From positions 2,604,001-2,668,000 of the forward strand of contig JAVTLE010000008.1 in NCBI GenBank assembly GCA_033439295.1: DNA of 64,000 nt, written 5' to 3'. Origin of the DNA: Deuterostichococcus epilithicus (lineage: Eukaryota > Chlorophyta > Trebouxiophyceae > Prasiolales > Stichococcaceae). Below are positions 24,206 to 36,300 of this stretch, in pieces. Numbering within the stretch: position 1 is the first letter of the stretch; each line of letters opens with the position of its first letter. The position numbers and the translations under genes are program-made. Under the pieces are notes generated by a model, which ran no database searches, was not told the DNA's origin, and saw only the letters and a program-made list of their open reading frames with translations.

Positions 24206-24998
24206 TCATGGCCGCCAACGCCGGCGCCGCCGGCGCCGCTTTGACGCCTTGACCTCTTCCCTGTCCGCTGCCAGGTGGAATGCCTCCGTCATGGTGTTGC
24301 TGAACTCGTCCTTCCAGTCGAACCTGCCGCGGCCGCGGCGCAACGCCGCACGCTGCCGGCGTCGGCGCTGCTCCTGCTCTTCCACCAGCCTGGCGTGCTC
24401 GGCCTCAACGGCTGCATCTGTGTCAGCATCGCTGCCGCCTCGCCGCTTCCTGCGGCAGGGCGGTGAAGTGAGGCGAGTTGAAATGAATGTGGACGGATGG
24501 CGGGTGCTGGTTAGGATGGCCTGCCTGTGACTGCCTGCACTATACTGTGCATGGCTATGGCATGCTCTGTTGGCAAGCTGATCAAAGCGGGTGCATGAAT
24601 CTATGTCGCATAACGTGATACACGAGCACAAGGATGTGGTGATGCGTGATGGCAACAGCTGCTAGCTGGGTGGTCTCCCGTGCCATCAAGTGCCGCCCAT
24701 ACCTGATGAAGTGTATGAGCAGACCGCCAGCCACCACACTGGCGCCGACCGCTACCTTTGCCAGCATCGGCACGCCCGCAGCCTTTTTGTCGCGCCAGGC
24801 ACGGTGGCGGCGACCTTCCGCCTTGCCCACGCCTCTAGTGTCATTATCATGCAAGATCTGCGGTGATCCATCATCATCGCCGTCCGAGTACTGTGGGTGC
24901 TCCTCGGTCTCACAGGCACGCGCCGTAGGCTCCTGTTTTGCCGTCTTGGCAGGGGCGTGGCTCCACCACTCCTGCCGACATGCCAGAGCATCCGCCAT
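24206..24998 (-). CDS. Unrecognised single-pass membrane protein, basic C-terminus
   Basis: No family recognised. Two exons (complement 24206-24449 and 24703-24998) join in phase 2 to give 179 aa. The N-terminal half is hydrophilic with an acidic patch (YSDGDDDGSPQ); a single membrane segment follows (VAVGASVVAGGLLIHFI), then immediately RKRRGG, a Glu/Arg-rich helix (AEHARLVEEQEQRRRRQR), RFDWKDEFSNTMTEAFHLAA and a terminal Arg run. The positive-inside pattern puts the C-terminus in the cytosol or matrix. The start at 24998 is the first ATG in the open frame; an upstream exon cannot be excluded. Confidence 0.55.
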
Positions 24999-26470
24999 TG
25001 GTGCGCCTTGCCTGGAAGCCAGGAAGACATATGGCAATGATGCATGAATGGTGTCAGGAGCTTCTTTACAGCAACTGGGTGATAATTTCTCTGTACTGCA
25101 GCGGCATTGATGCTGCAGAGTCAGCATAGCATTGCAGCCGCCCAGCTGCCATGCGTAGGACTGCGGCTCGCAGCTTTTTGGCACTGCAGCCATTCGGATT
25201 GTGCACCATATGAGACTTCTGCCGTTGCGTTTGGCGAATGAAGAGCATCCTATCAACAAACGATGAATGTGGGCTTGTGTGGGAAACAACAGACCTGGGC
25301 TGCTCCAAATGGTGTGCCGAACTGCAGCAAGGTGCATGCCTAGCCCTCCCGCAGAATGGCGTGCCTCCTCGAACGAATGGACTGCAGTCAATACGAAGCA
25401 AGTATCGATTATGCTGAATGTGATATGTGCGCAGATGTCATGCGCAAATGCGCGATCTCCTCGGAACGTTCGAGGCACTCTGCTTGGGGAGATCCGTGAT
25501 GCTGGTGACATGGACAGGATTGTGGATCTTCTAGGCGTTCAGCCCACTTGGCGATTCTTTGAATTTGTCTGCAGTCCATGCTTACAACTGACGAAAAAGT
25601 CAGTGCATGCTGCACGGACCTTATTTTCTAATATTTGACACATCATCATCAATGTGCCATTCCCGCACCGGCTTCCACCAATCACATTTCTGCTGAAGAG
25701 GGCTCGTCGGTAACTGACTTGCATCCCTGAGTGTTGCAAAAAGGTTTCTCAAACGCGTGCAAACACATCCAGCCGACTGTTTGACCAGCTGTAGTGGGGC
25801 AGCAGCCAGCGGCATGGGTACCTATCTTCTCACGCCACGGCCGTCTCACGACGGAAACCTCGCACTGTACCACAGCAGATGTTCCTCGACTCATGTGCGG
25901 GTGCGGCAACATACCAGATGGTGTCCTGGCCTGCACGCGAAACGCGTCGGCGGTTGCAGCAGTGCGGCGGCGGAGGTGGCGCCAACGGCGTCCTTGTGAT
26001 GGGGCCATAGCGCAAAAAAAGGAGCCAACAGCCAGCGCGCATTGTAGCGGGTGCTGGGCAATTGCCTGTCTGAAAAGTGGAAGCGGATGGGGAGAGAGCA
26101 GGCGCAGCTCCGCCATTCGCAACTGTGATGGGCTCGGATCTTGAGTGTGATTGTCAGCCAGCCAGCGACAGCCAGCAGGCAGTTGCTGGCATTGAATACT
26201 CGAAGATGTACCTAGATATCGTCGAGACTACGACTTACTAATCGGAGGGTGCTGATTGCTGGTGATGTTCTGCAAGCAGATTTAAGCAGTTGCGAGTTGT
26301 GATATGGGACTTGTTCCTGCTGATTTCTGTGCGATCCACCCGCTCTAATGCTGCTGCCCACAAAAAGAATTGGGTTCCAGCAGCCAGGCGCTCTGTACCA
26401 TCAGCCTGGACTGCTAATCTTTGACCTAGGTTAGCGGCCCAGTGTCTCTCATGCACTGCCACCCGGTGCA
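24999..26470. other. Intergenic region, no gene supported
   Basis: About 1.5 kb between a minus-strand small gene and the 3' end of the M16 peptidase gene. Open frames exist (for example complement 25682-26122) but show no domain, no matching splice phases and no composition like the neighbours. Confidence 0.4.
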
Positions 26471-27280
26471 TCAAGCAACCACGGGTGCCGCTATGGGCGT
26501 CGGCTTCGGCGCCGGCCACAGCTCCTGGCCGCGCTTGAAGGCCCAGATATCAATAACCACCAGTGGCGCCGGCGTAGCCGCCGCCGCCGCCGCTGCCGCC
26601 GCCGCCGCTTCCGGGTCGGCCTTTCCATCTGCCGCAACCGTGCCGGTTGCCACTAATGGACTGGCCTTGCTGTCGGCCGCAGCCGGCGACGCGGCGGCGC
26701 CCGGCACAAACTCCGGCGCCGCAGCCGACAGCTTTGTGGGCGTGACCGGTTCGGCCGCGCCCGCGCCGTCCGAGCCATCTACATCAGCTGCAGCGCCACC
26801 TGCGGATGCGGCGCTGTCTGCTGCCAAGCACGTGTCTGCAGCCGCCTGTTTCGGCGGCGCCGGCGTCGGCACGTCAACAGGCAGCACCGCAGCGTCTGGC
26901 GCCTGGCCTGCAGCTGTGCCGTCCGCCGCTAGCACCGTGGCAACCGTTCCGCCGGCTGCCGACGCATCGGCAGCCACTGCAGCGGGCTCCTGCGCTTTGC
27001 CTGCCGCAGCTGCGGCCTCCGCTGCGTCTGGCGTGGCGGCGGAATCCGCCTCTGCGGCGCCTAGGACGTGCACGCTCAGCTTCCGGCGCGAGGCGCCGCC
27101 GAGGACCGCCTCCTGAGGACAGCAGGCGTTCAAACATGAGCACTGGTGCTGCTGCCTGTGCGAGGCTGCTGCTGGTTCGCCTGGCGCCTGCTGTCAGCCG
27201 CGAATCCGGGCTGCAAGGAACGCCGACTTCGCAGGTTCACGAGCTGCAGCTGTGCCGTCACAGGCCTGTTGGCGCCAGCN

Positions 27281-27354
<74 letters not shown>

Positions 27355-30300
27355 TCGGTTGACAACCGCCGTCAGCATTGCCAGCCGGGTGGTTTTTGCA
27401 CCATCTCGAGCCTGGCACTTCAATCACCAATCTCAGCCCACCTCGTAGAAGGCCTTCAGGTCGGGCAGCGCCAGCCGCCGCAGCGCCGCGGTCTCCGCTG
27501 CGGGCCGGTCCCACACCAGTGTGCCCGCCTCCAGCTCGGACCAGTGGCGCGCCGCCAGGTCGCCCAGCCGCTTGGGCGGCTCCAGCTTGGACCGCGCCAG
27601 CTCCTCCATCTGCAGGCGGGTTCGTGCAGATGTGTTGGCTCGGTGCCTCCATGGAACGTTGCCGAACAGAGCGTCTGGCTGCTGCTGCTGCTGCTGCTGC
27701 AAGGGCCTCCCAAGAGCCAGCCCGGATGCTTGGGCGGCAATGGCTCCCTCCAGCAGCAGAAGCGGATGCAGCACACGCAGCGGCGCCGCACGTAGGGGCG
27801 CCATCTGCTTGGCTGCAGGGCTGTCCAGCGGCACACATGTCCGTGCGGCGCCGCGCGGCTTGCCGACAGACGGCCGTCTGCATGCGAGCATCAGACTCGG
27901 CTGCTCTGAGCACCCTGCTCGGCCGAGGCTCTCCAGCTGGGGCTCGGACAGGACTGCAGCGACGGTCCTTTTCTGAATCCGCCACTCTGCATTTCGCTGT
28001 CGACACCAGCCCGCAGTCCAGCATCTTCGAGAGTTCTGCCGACAGATCAAGCCCACCTGCTCGGCAAACTCCTCCTGGCCGAGGCTGTCCAGCCGAGCCC
28101 GGAAGGTGTGCAGGAAAGCCTCCACTGCGTCCTCGAGGTGCGCGGCCGGGAACGCGGTGGACTGGATGATGAAGATCTGCGGCACAGCGCAAGGCTGATT
28201 TTTCCAACAGACACACAGGAGCCCTGCAAGGGGCCGCCAGCGGGAGCCGCCGGAGGTAGATTCAGGATCAGGGAGCGGCCCCGCAGCCGAGCCGCTGTCA
28301 CGATGCTGCACGAGTCAGCGGCTTGTTGTGACAGTTGGGCCTGGCCTTCGGCCTGTGTCGGGTAGGCCGCAGGCCTGGCACAGCCTCACCCAAGTCACAG
28401 CAATTCGGAACTCGGTCTGGCATGCCTTTCGAGGGATGCGCCGTCCTCCTGTGAGTTTCAGATCGGACAATTCGACTTGTGTGGGATTTCGACCCTTCAC
28501 ACCCACCAGGCTGCGCACGGCCAGGTTGCTCCAGGGCGACAGGTGCACGAGGTAGCCCAGCTGCTGCTCGGTGCGCAGCGCATGGAACGCATCGCGCTGC
28601 GCCAGCTGCACCAGCAGCTGCCCCAGCGCATTGCGCCGCAGGTCGTCCGGTCCAGTCTGTGGGCAAGGGACACTCGGCATTTGATAGTAAATCAAGTCCG
28701 GCTTGTGAAAACACGAAGCAACTGCAACAGTATCACAGCAGCCCCTGGCCCGCTGCGCTGCTGCTGGTCCCCTGGCCCCATCTGCAGACATTAGTTCCGG
28801 CACCGCGAGCAGGGTGCCGAGCGCCCAGCTGCAAGACACCAACCGGCACAGGCGGAGCTGCGATGCTGTTGTTCCGAATGCCCACGCGGCTGCCCTCGCC
28901 GATGCTGGTCAGCTTGCTCGGCGCCGCCCTTGCCCGTGCTCCCTGCCCCAGGGTGGCTGCCGGGGCTCGGCAGGCGTGACGGCATGCAGGGTGCTCCAGG
29001 CACCTGGAAGCTGATGGCGACGGCGGAGTTGGCGTTGGCCGGGTTGGGGCTGCGCTGCGCAAACAGAGTGCCGCGGCCGGCTGGCAGCTTCACCACCCGC
29101 CTCTCCTGCGCCTGCATTGGAGGCCGCAGAGGTCTGTCTGCTGTTTGCTGCACCTCACAAATCTGAAACAGATACCAAGGGTAGACGCGAGAGATGTAAC
29201 GTGTCCATGCAGCCTGCATGAACCACTTTCTCACTGGGTAGTCGACTGACAGTAATGCTGCCCGCGGCAACGCCGGCGCTGCCATACAGTACCGCTGGCA
29301 TGTCCGGCTTTTGCCTGCAAACCTTAACCTGGAAGGCCCAAGCCCTAGATCCTACGCGTGCGGCACCACACAGGCACAGCGAGTGTGCTCCGCTCGGCCC
29401 ACCTGGCTGACGAATGGCGGCCGCGTCCCCAGCTGCTCCGACAGCAGCGCCTGCACATGGCGCGCCAGGCCGGCGGCGGCTGCAGTGTCCACGTTGCCGG
29501 TCACATACGCCGTCACACGGCAGCGCCGCAGCAGCCGCGGCACGAAGGCCTGCGGTTTCAGGGTGCGAGGTTGGCAGATCCTGTCGGATGGGCGTCGTGT
29601 CGGTTCTATGGCGTCACGCGGCCGCGCCCCGGCAGCCACAGCTTGACTGCTTGCGGTTGGGCCCGCGTCCAGATCCGGACTGGCGCGCCAGCGCGACAGG
29701 CGGTGAGTGTGCCCTGTCGAGCGCAAGGCTTCGGGGTGACTGGAGCAGATGCCCTGCAGTGGCCCCATGCGGCATGTCGCCCCTCCGGCCACCCTGGGCA
29801 GCCAGCGCCCCCGCGCGGCATTGCACCGCCCCTCACGCCATCTATACCCGCCCATGATGCCCTTGCAGCGCATGGAGGTTGCGATACAGTTTATGAATGT
29901 TGGCCATCATACGGGCCATTACATATACAAATACACTTGCATATACATGCATAAGTATATGTGTACGTGAAGGCTGCGGTGCTAAGGTGTGACTGTCAGC
30001 CCTGCTCACACTGAACGTACACTAGTCGCCTTGACATGCTCACCGTGACGCCGCCAACGACCTCCTTGAAGTCGTCCACGTGCCATTTGTGCCCTCTCCA
30101 GCAGCCGCAAACCCAGGCCACGGATGCCAGCGTGTGCATGTCTGGCCTCACGAAAGGTTCGGGATTCGAAATCAACCCCACCTTGACGTCTGCCGTCGAG
30201 ACGCTGCCGATGATTTGTTTGTACTCGTCCACGTGCCACTTGCGCGCCTCCAGCAGCTGTCCTGCGGCATACAGCGCGATCTGGTACGCCTGGTCGTAGT

Positions 30301-33300
30301 CCATGGCTGCGTAGTCTTTGGCCAAAGCCTCCCGCACCACCTGCGGCATGAAAGCTGGAAGCTGAAAGAGTGGGAGGTTAGATGTTGCGGGCGAGTCCAG
30401 CGCGATCTGGCAAGCATGGTTGTAATCCATTGCCGCATGGTGGCTGGTTACAATCGTCCACACTGCCTGCAGCGGCAGTTGCGAGTGGGAAGACGGAAGG
30501 TGTAGGACTACAGCAAAACGTGATATGCCTGGGCTCATCCCATTGCCATAGATTCATCTGACAGTCACCTCCTGCACATGTCGTGGGAAGATAGCCATGG
30601 TTTAAGGCATTCATCTCTTTGCTGTCTCCAGGCTGCCGGACATCGACAGGGTGAAGTTGTGCCACCTGAGCAGCACTTCACCACTGCCGGCAGCCTGCAG
30701 CATTTCCTGACGCCAGACACTGCTGGCGCCGCGCTGGGCCCGGTGTGGCCCTTTTGAAGCGCCTGTCACAGGCGCCAAGAGCCGAAACGAAGACACAGGA
30801 TGCGACCCGCAAGTGCCGCTCCTGAGTGCGTCTGCGCTGGTCAAATAAAACAACTGAAAAGCACGCCAATAGGCTGGGTGGTAGGGCACTCACCTGGAAC
30901 CGGTCCTCCGCGATGTCCAGCGCGGTCGCCTTGTCCAGAACCGTGCGCACGAGCTCCAGCAGCTTGTGGGAGAAGCCGGACGCCGTCAGCTGGAAGCCGC
31001 CGGTGCTGCTGTCCACGCCGCAGTGCAGGCCTGCGCAGTGTTTGCATGTCAGAATCAGCCATGCCGCGACAGCTGTGCCGGAAGTTTGGGTAAAGCTCCA
31101 GCAGCTTGTAGCTGCAGCCAGACGCCGTCCACGGTCGTGCTGCTCACGTAGTGAGGCAGGCCTGCACGGTGGCAGGGATACAAGGATTGCACACGCCAGA
31201 GTTGAGAGTAAGGGGCGTGACACAGCCTGAGGCTGATGCCAGGTGTTTGCCAGGCATTGGCGCATCATTGCTCGCAGTGCTCTGCAGCGCACTGCACTGG
31301 ATGGGCGACAGTCGCGTAGGGCGCCCCCACATGGGGCGATGTTGCAGACGCCATGCAATGGAATGCGGCTCTGGTGATTCTCTAGATGGCACCAACCTCC
31401 CTAATCAAGCACGAGTCAGCGCGTGCAGCACAGGCGCGAGGGTGTCGCATGTGCCAGCATCCGGAATGCATGCTGTCGTCACAAAAGGCGCATGCCACGT
31501 CCATCCTGAATGTCTCAAAGTCGAGAGGCCCAGCAACGAGAGGTTGCAGAGATTGACAGCTGGCAGCGCCGACCAGTGATATCGGATCACTGGGCACGAC
31601 GCCAGCAGCTGCACAAGCGGTACTGATTGCTGCAGTGCAGTCCTGATGTACATCATTGGCGGCATCGGGTACATGTGCACGACCTCCATGCACAAACACG
31701 GCAGAAGAGCCGGTCAAGCCACAGGGTGTCGGGAGCTCGGCCTCGTTACAGCCAGCAAGCGTGCCATAGATATGTCGATGTTGAAAATCGAGTTCGTGGT
31801 GCTTAAGGGCAGGTGCTTAAGGCACCTGCCAGGCTGGCGGGGTAGGCGATCTCGTTGAGCGCGTCGCCCAGCAGCCGGACGAACAGCTTGGTCAGCACCG
31901 CCGCCTCGGGGTCTGCGTATGCCGCCGGCGAGGCAAAGCCCAGAAACACCGCCGCCTGCGCCACATATCCCAGGCGCCAGACCTTGGTCGTGCCAGACTT
32001 CTGGTTTCCATTGGCATGGCAGCACAGCAGCCGGCAAGTGGTGAACAGCGCAGCAGACTGCTGGCTGGTGCTGGCATCATGGTCAACTGCGGCAAAAGGC
32101 ATGTGCGGCGGCACAGGATCCAACAGGAAGGCGCAGGAAAGACAAGGAACGATCCCACTGAACGAGCCCACGATCCCAACGCAAACGGAAGACGAGAAAT
32201 GCTATGTAGTGGGCCTCCTGAGAGTTTCAATGTGGTCAAATTCTTCACCTTGGGGCGGCCGAAGGAGGTGTCAGGGCGGCTCCACAGCGTGACGAGCGGC
32301 AGCTCCAGCGTCTTGCGCGGCTCTGAGTCTCGGCCCCAGTCCTCCTTCGCATGTGCGGCACCCGGGAAATTCGAGAAGAGCGCGCGAAACCTGTTCTGAT
32401 CCGCATGATGCACAGACGCACAACCGCGGCATCCTGCAGGGCGCCCCTCGTCGTGGAGGTTGCATGGAAGGCAGGGGCATTCCGACAGCAGCATCACCGC
32501 CCAACCCGCAAGCGCCTTTTGGATGCTGCGCAGCGTCACCGATGGTAGCGGCATGCAGACAGCACCACACCAGCATTCAACCTGGTGGGAGAAAGCGCCC
32601 TCGTGGTGCAAGGGATACAATTTCCAATAAAACCCTTATGAACATTAAAATAAACGGAGAGCCCCTACCTTTTGGAGGTCAAAGTCCGTGGACACGAAGG
32701 GGTTTGCCACCGGCAGGTGCAGCTGCGGATTGGGCTGCGGCGCCTGCCACCGCGCCAGCCACGGCTCCGGCACCCGCTCCGTCGAGAACTGCGCCTTGTA
32801 GTAATATTCCTCCTCTGTCGTCTGGCCCTGTGTCAACATGGTTTGACAAGCGCTCTCGAGGGATACCCCATCTTCAAGTCACGTCAGTGCAATGGTATCG
32901 GAGCCCATATCCTTGCTGCACCCTCGCAGCTCAGCAGTGGGCGTACCTGCGTCAAGGCAAGAGCACCGTGGATGTCGGGGACGCCCACACGACGAGCGCC
33001 CGCGACCGCGATGCTGTCGAATGTGACAGGCAGCGACCCTGTCGAGCTGCACTCTGTTCAAAAACTGCAGCCGGCGCAGGTGCATCGTGGAGCGCGCACC
33101 TCGAAGGTCTTGGAAGCCCACATGACGCGCGCGGCGGCGGGCGTCATGCGGGCCAGCACCCGCGCGATGGCGTCCGGCTCGAAGTCCTGCGGCACCTGGT
33201 GCATTGCCAACAGCAGGTCCCTGCGGGGGTGGGAGGACACGATGTGGGGTTGCCGAGCAGGTTTTTGGGGTTTATTGCCGACTGTTTGCGCTTTTGTTAC

Positions 33301-36300
33301 CATAGCGTGCACGGGGCACCTTGTAGGTGCGGCCCCCGCAGGGTGTGTGGCGGCCCTGCTGGACAGACCCGTGGCACCTTGTGGCGTCGCTGGCGGGTGT
33401 GACTGCACGTGGCAGGGCGCACACAGCTGCCACTGCTCGACGGCCAGCCTATCTGGCGACAGACTGTGCACCGCCCGTAGGCAGTCTTGCGGACACAAGG
33501 AAATATTGATGACGGGGCGCCCCGCCTTCGTTTCCGCAGCAGCCTGACCCTTTGTGAAAAGCCATGGCGATTTGGGCGGCGGGAAACAAACCGTCGGGTC
33601 GAGGGGTTGGAAGCTCCGCACACAAAACAAAAACAAAGTCAAACTTGATTCAATTTTTCTATAAAGTACCTGTCGCCGTAGTCCTGCATCGCGTGCGCCA
33701 GCGCCGTCGCGGCGGAAAACGGCTGCAGCCGCTCCGAGAAGTTGAAGCGCAACTCGCACAGCGCCCGATTCTCCTCCCACACCTGCTCCGAGATTCCGCC
33801 ATCGCCCCGCAGCACCGCCAGATAGTCGAACACGAGAGCTAGCACCTCGTCAATCTTAGCATGACCTGCGCCAAAGGGCACACACAGCATGGACAGCTGA
33901 ACTGCTGCACCTGCACAGAGGCGCACAACACATGCTTGTCAGGGGCCGGCCTGACGCCAACGCCTCGTCAAACCTGGCGTGGCCTGCGGCGGCAGTGGGT
34001 CGTCATACGATGCGCAACTTGGTTGCGTGAACGGCACCGCAGCAGATTGTGAGATGGAGATGTTCAGCTTGCAGCCCACTCGACAACTCGCAGATGCAGA
34101 ACGCCGCCAGCAGAGCAATCGCCGACCCTCAGCCTTGCGCCTATGTAGGCGTGCTTTGAGCACACTGCGGAGCGTGAGTCCACTGCGGCGCACACATGCA
34201 GGGCAGAGAGCAGCAGGAGCATCTGCTGGTGGCTGCACTCATGACTTTCGAACTTTGCACGCTGCGCCGCAAACGTGTGCACGGCAGCCACAGTGGCTGT
34301 TCTTATGGCGATGACTGGGAGAATAGGCCACAAAGCCCGTTAGTTGTCGAGTTATTGAGGCACGAGCCCAGAAGGTATGAGGAGTTTCAGCCCTGTGTTC
34401 CAATGACGCAAGCAGTCACCAGACATGCCCAGTCCACCCCCTGCATGTATTGAGGAGGAGCGACGGTCCGTGATGCCCGACGGGACGATCAACCAACATT
34501 GTATGTATCAAGTACCAGGCAGCAGAAAGCGGCGCCCTTCTCGTGAACAGAGCAGGCTGGCGCCGCACCCTCGTCGGTGAGCACGATGCAGACGGAGAAG
34601 AGGGAGGCGCCGCTGAATGACAGCCCGCTCTCGCCGGCAGACAGCTCCACCGCCAGGCCGTTCGCTTTCAGCAGCGCAAACACACTGCCGTCGCCCTCGT
34701 GCCTGCAACAGCGAGTGCATTTAGCAAGTGTAAACCACTCTCTCCCTTCCTGCGGTTGGAGTAGGCACAAACATCCTGCGCATCTCGCCAAGCTGAGCGC
34801 CTCGAGCGCTGGAACACGCTGCATTCACCACAGCGCCTGCAGCGGGAACAGGGGCTGTCAACGTTGAAAAGCAGAGAGCGTTGCTAGGCCCGTCTGCCAG
34901 GCAGCATGCCTCGATCAGCACATAAACGATGCTGCCACCCTCGTGCCTGCAGCAGGTGGTGTAACGTTAGATCTAGTTTGTAAGGCGAGGTGGACTGACG
35001 AGCCTGCCAACTGCTTCAGTGCCAGGCCTCTCGCCTCAGCGCAGAAACGCTGCCATCACCTTCCTGCCTGCAGCAGCATACAAGAGCATGATTGCGAATG
35101 AGATGAGGCGCTGGCAGGGCTCACATCATTTGCATTCCAAGCGCAATGTTGTTGCCCCGTGCCTGCAGCCGCTGGTGTGTCAGCCCTGCCAGAGCTTCAG
35201 CAATCGTGCACCTGACTCGGAAACTCGCCAACCTGCCTGCATGCTGCTGGCCTTCGCGCATCTTCGTGCAGAAAACCCGCTGCTCCGTCCCAAAAAATGC
35301 CGTCCTAATTTAGGGTCCAACCCGAGCTCATGCGCAGGGCGGCCCGCGGTTGGCCTCCACTTCACTTCTGGCGGCACAGGCCAGTGCGACTTCTAGATGG
35401 TGCACTACTCACACAAGTCCTGCGTTCTGTCGGCACTTGCTTGCGCGATCGTGGAGCCCACCCTCACAACTACCAGACCACTTGTCAAACCCACCCGAGC
35501 AGGTGCGACAGGTAGCCGCAGGGCTGCGCGCGGTAGGCCTTCACCTCCGGCGGCACCACCCAGTGCAGCTCCACCGTGTGGCGGTCGGTCTCGGGCACCA
35601 CCTTCAGCAGCAGGCCCCCCTGCTCTGGCGTTGCGATGTCGCCTGCGTGAGGCAGCAGGCGGGAGCTCACTCGGACCGGAGGCGGGAGAAAGCAGGCGGA
35701 AGCTCGGACCGGAGTCAGGTGGCTATGGTGGCGGGTGCTGTCTAGGGGCAAAGCGAGCTCCGGGGGAGCCTCATATGCGCTGCTGTGGCGCGGCAGCGGC
35801 ACCCGCAGGGTGGGACCTTCAGGCTGTGGGAAAGATGCACGTGAGGGCCTGCGGGTGCTCGCGAAGCGAGCCTGCGAGACCATATTTTGCCCTGCAGCAA
35901 GCCCTGCAGAAAAACTGCCTGCTTTGCACATTTGCATGCCGTCCCTCTTCAAACCAGGCCGCCCCTCACCCGAAAACTGCGGCGCCGGCAGCTTCTTGTC
36001 GGCGATGCCGCCGAACTTGTCCCGCGCCAGAGCCTCCAGCTCGTCCAGGGTCTGGCGGCCGACGAGCGCGCCCCGCATCAGGTTGGCGGAATATTTCGCC
36101 TCCCAGAAGCGGCGCACCTCCTCGTGTACTGCCACCGCCAGCTTCTGCGTTTCTAAAGGTTTGACATGTTCACTGCCAGGCCCCGTCTGATGCAAAGCTG
36201 TGCAGACCGGCGGATGATGTACGCCGGTCAAGCCAGCATCGGCCCAGTCATGGCGGCAAGCACATGGCCAGCTGCTCAAGGCTGCCGTCAACAGATCCTG

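Noticed and set aside
25682-26122. Minus-strand open frame of 146 codons
   Set aside because: No domain, hydrophobicity pattern or splice partner; likely chance in a GC-rich spacer.
26442-27116. Plus-strand Ala-rich frame opposite the M16 last exon
   Set aside because: Antisense shadow of the Ala-rich coding sequence; the minus strand has the family motifs.
31094-31168. Segment [19 protein letters not shown] as a genuine M16 exon
   Set aside because: It initially resembles the IDE segment, but it aligns base for base with the start of the next exon, lacks a donor in phase, and the flanking exons join without it.
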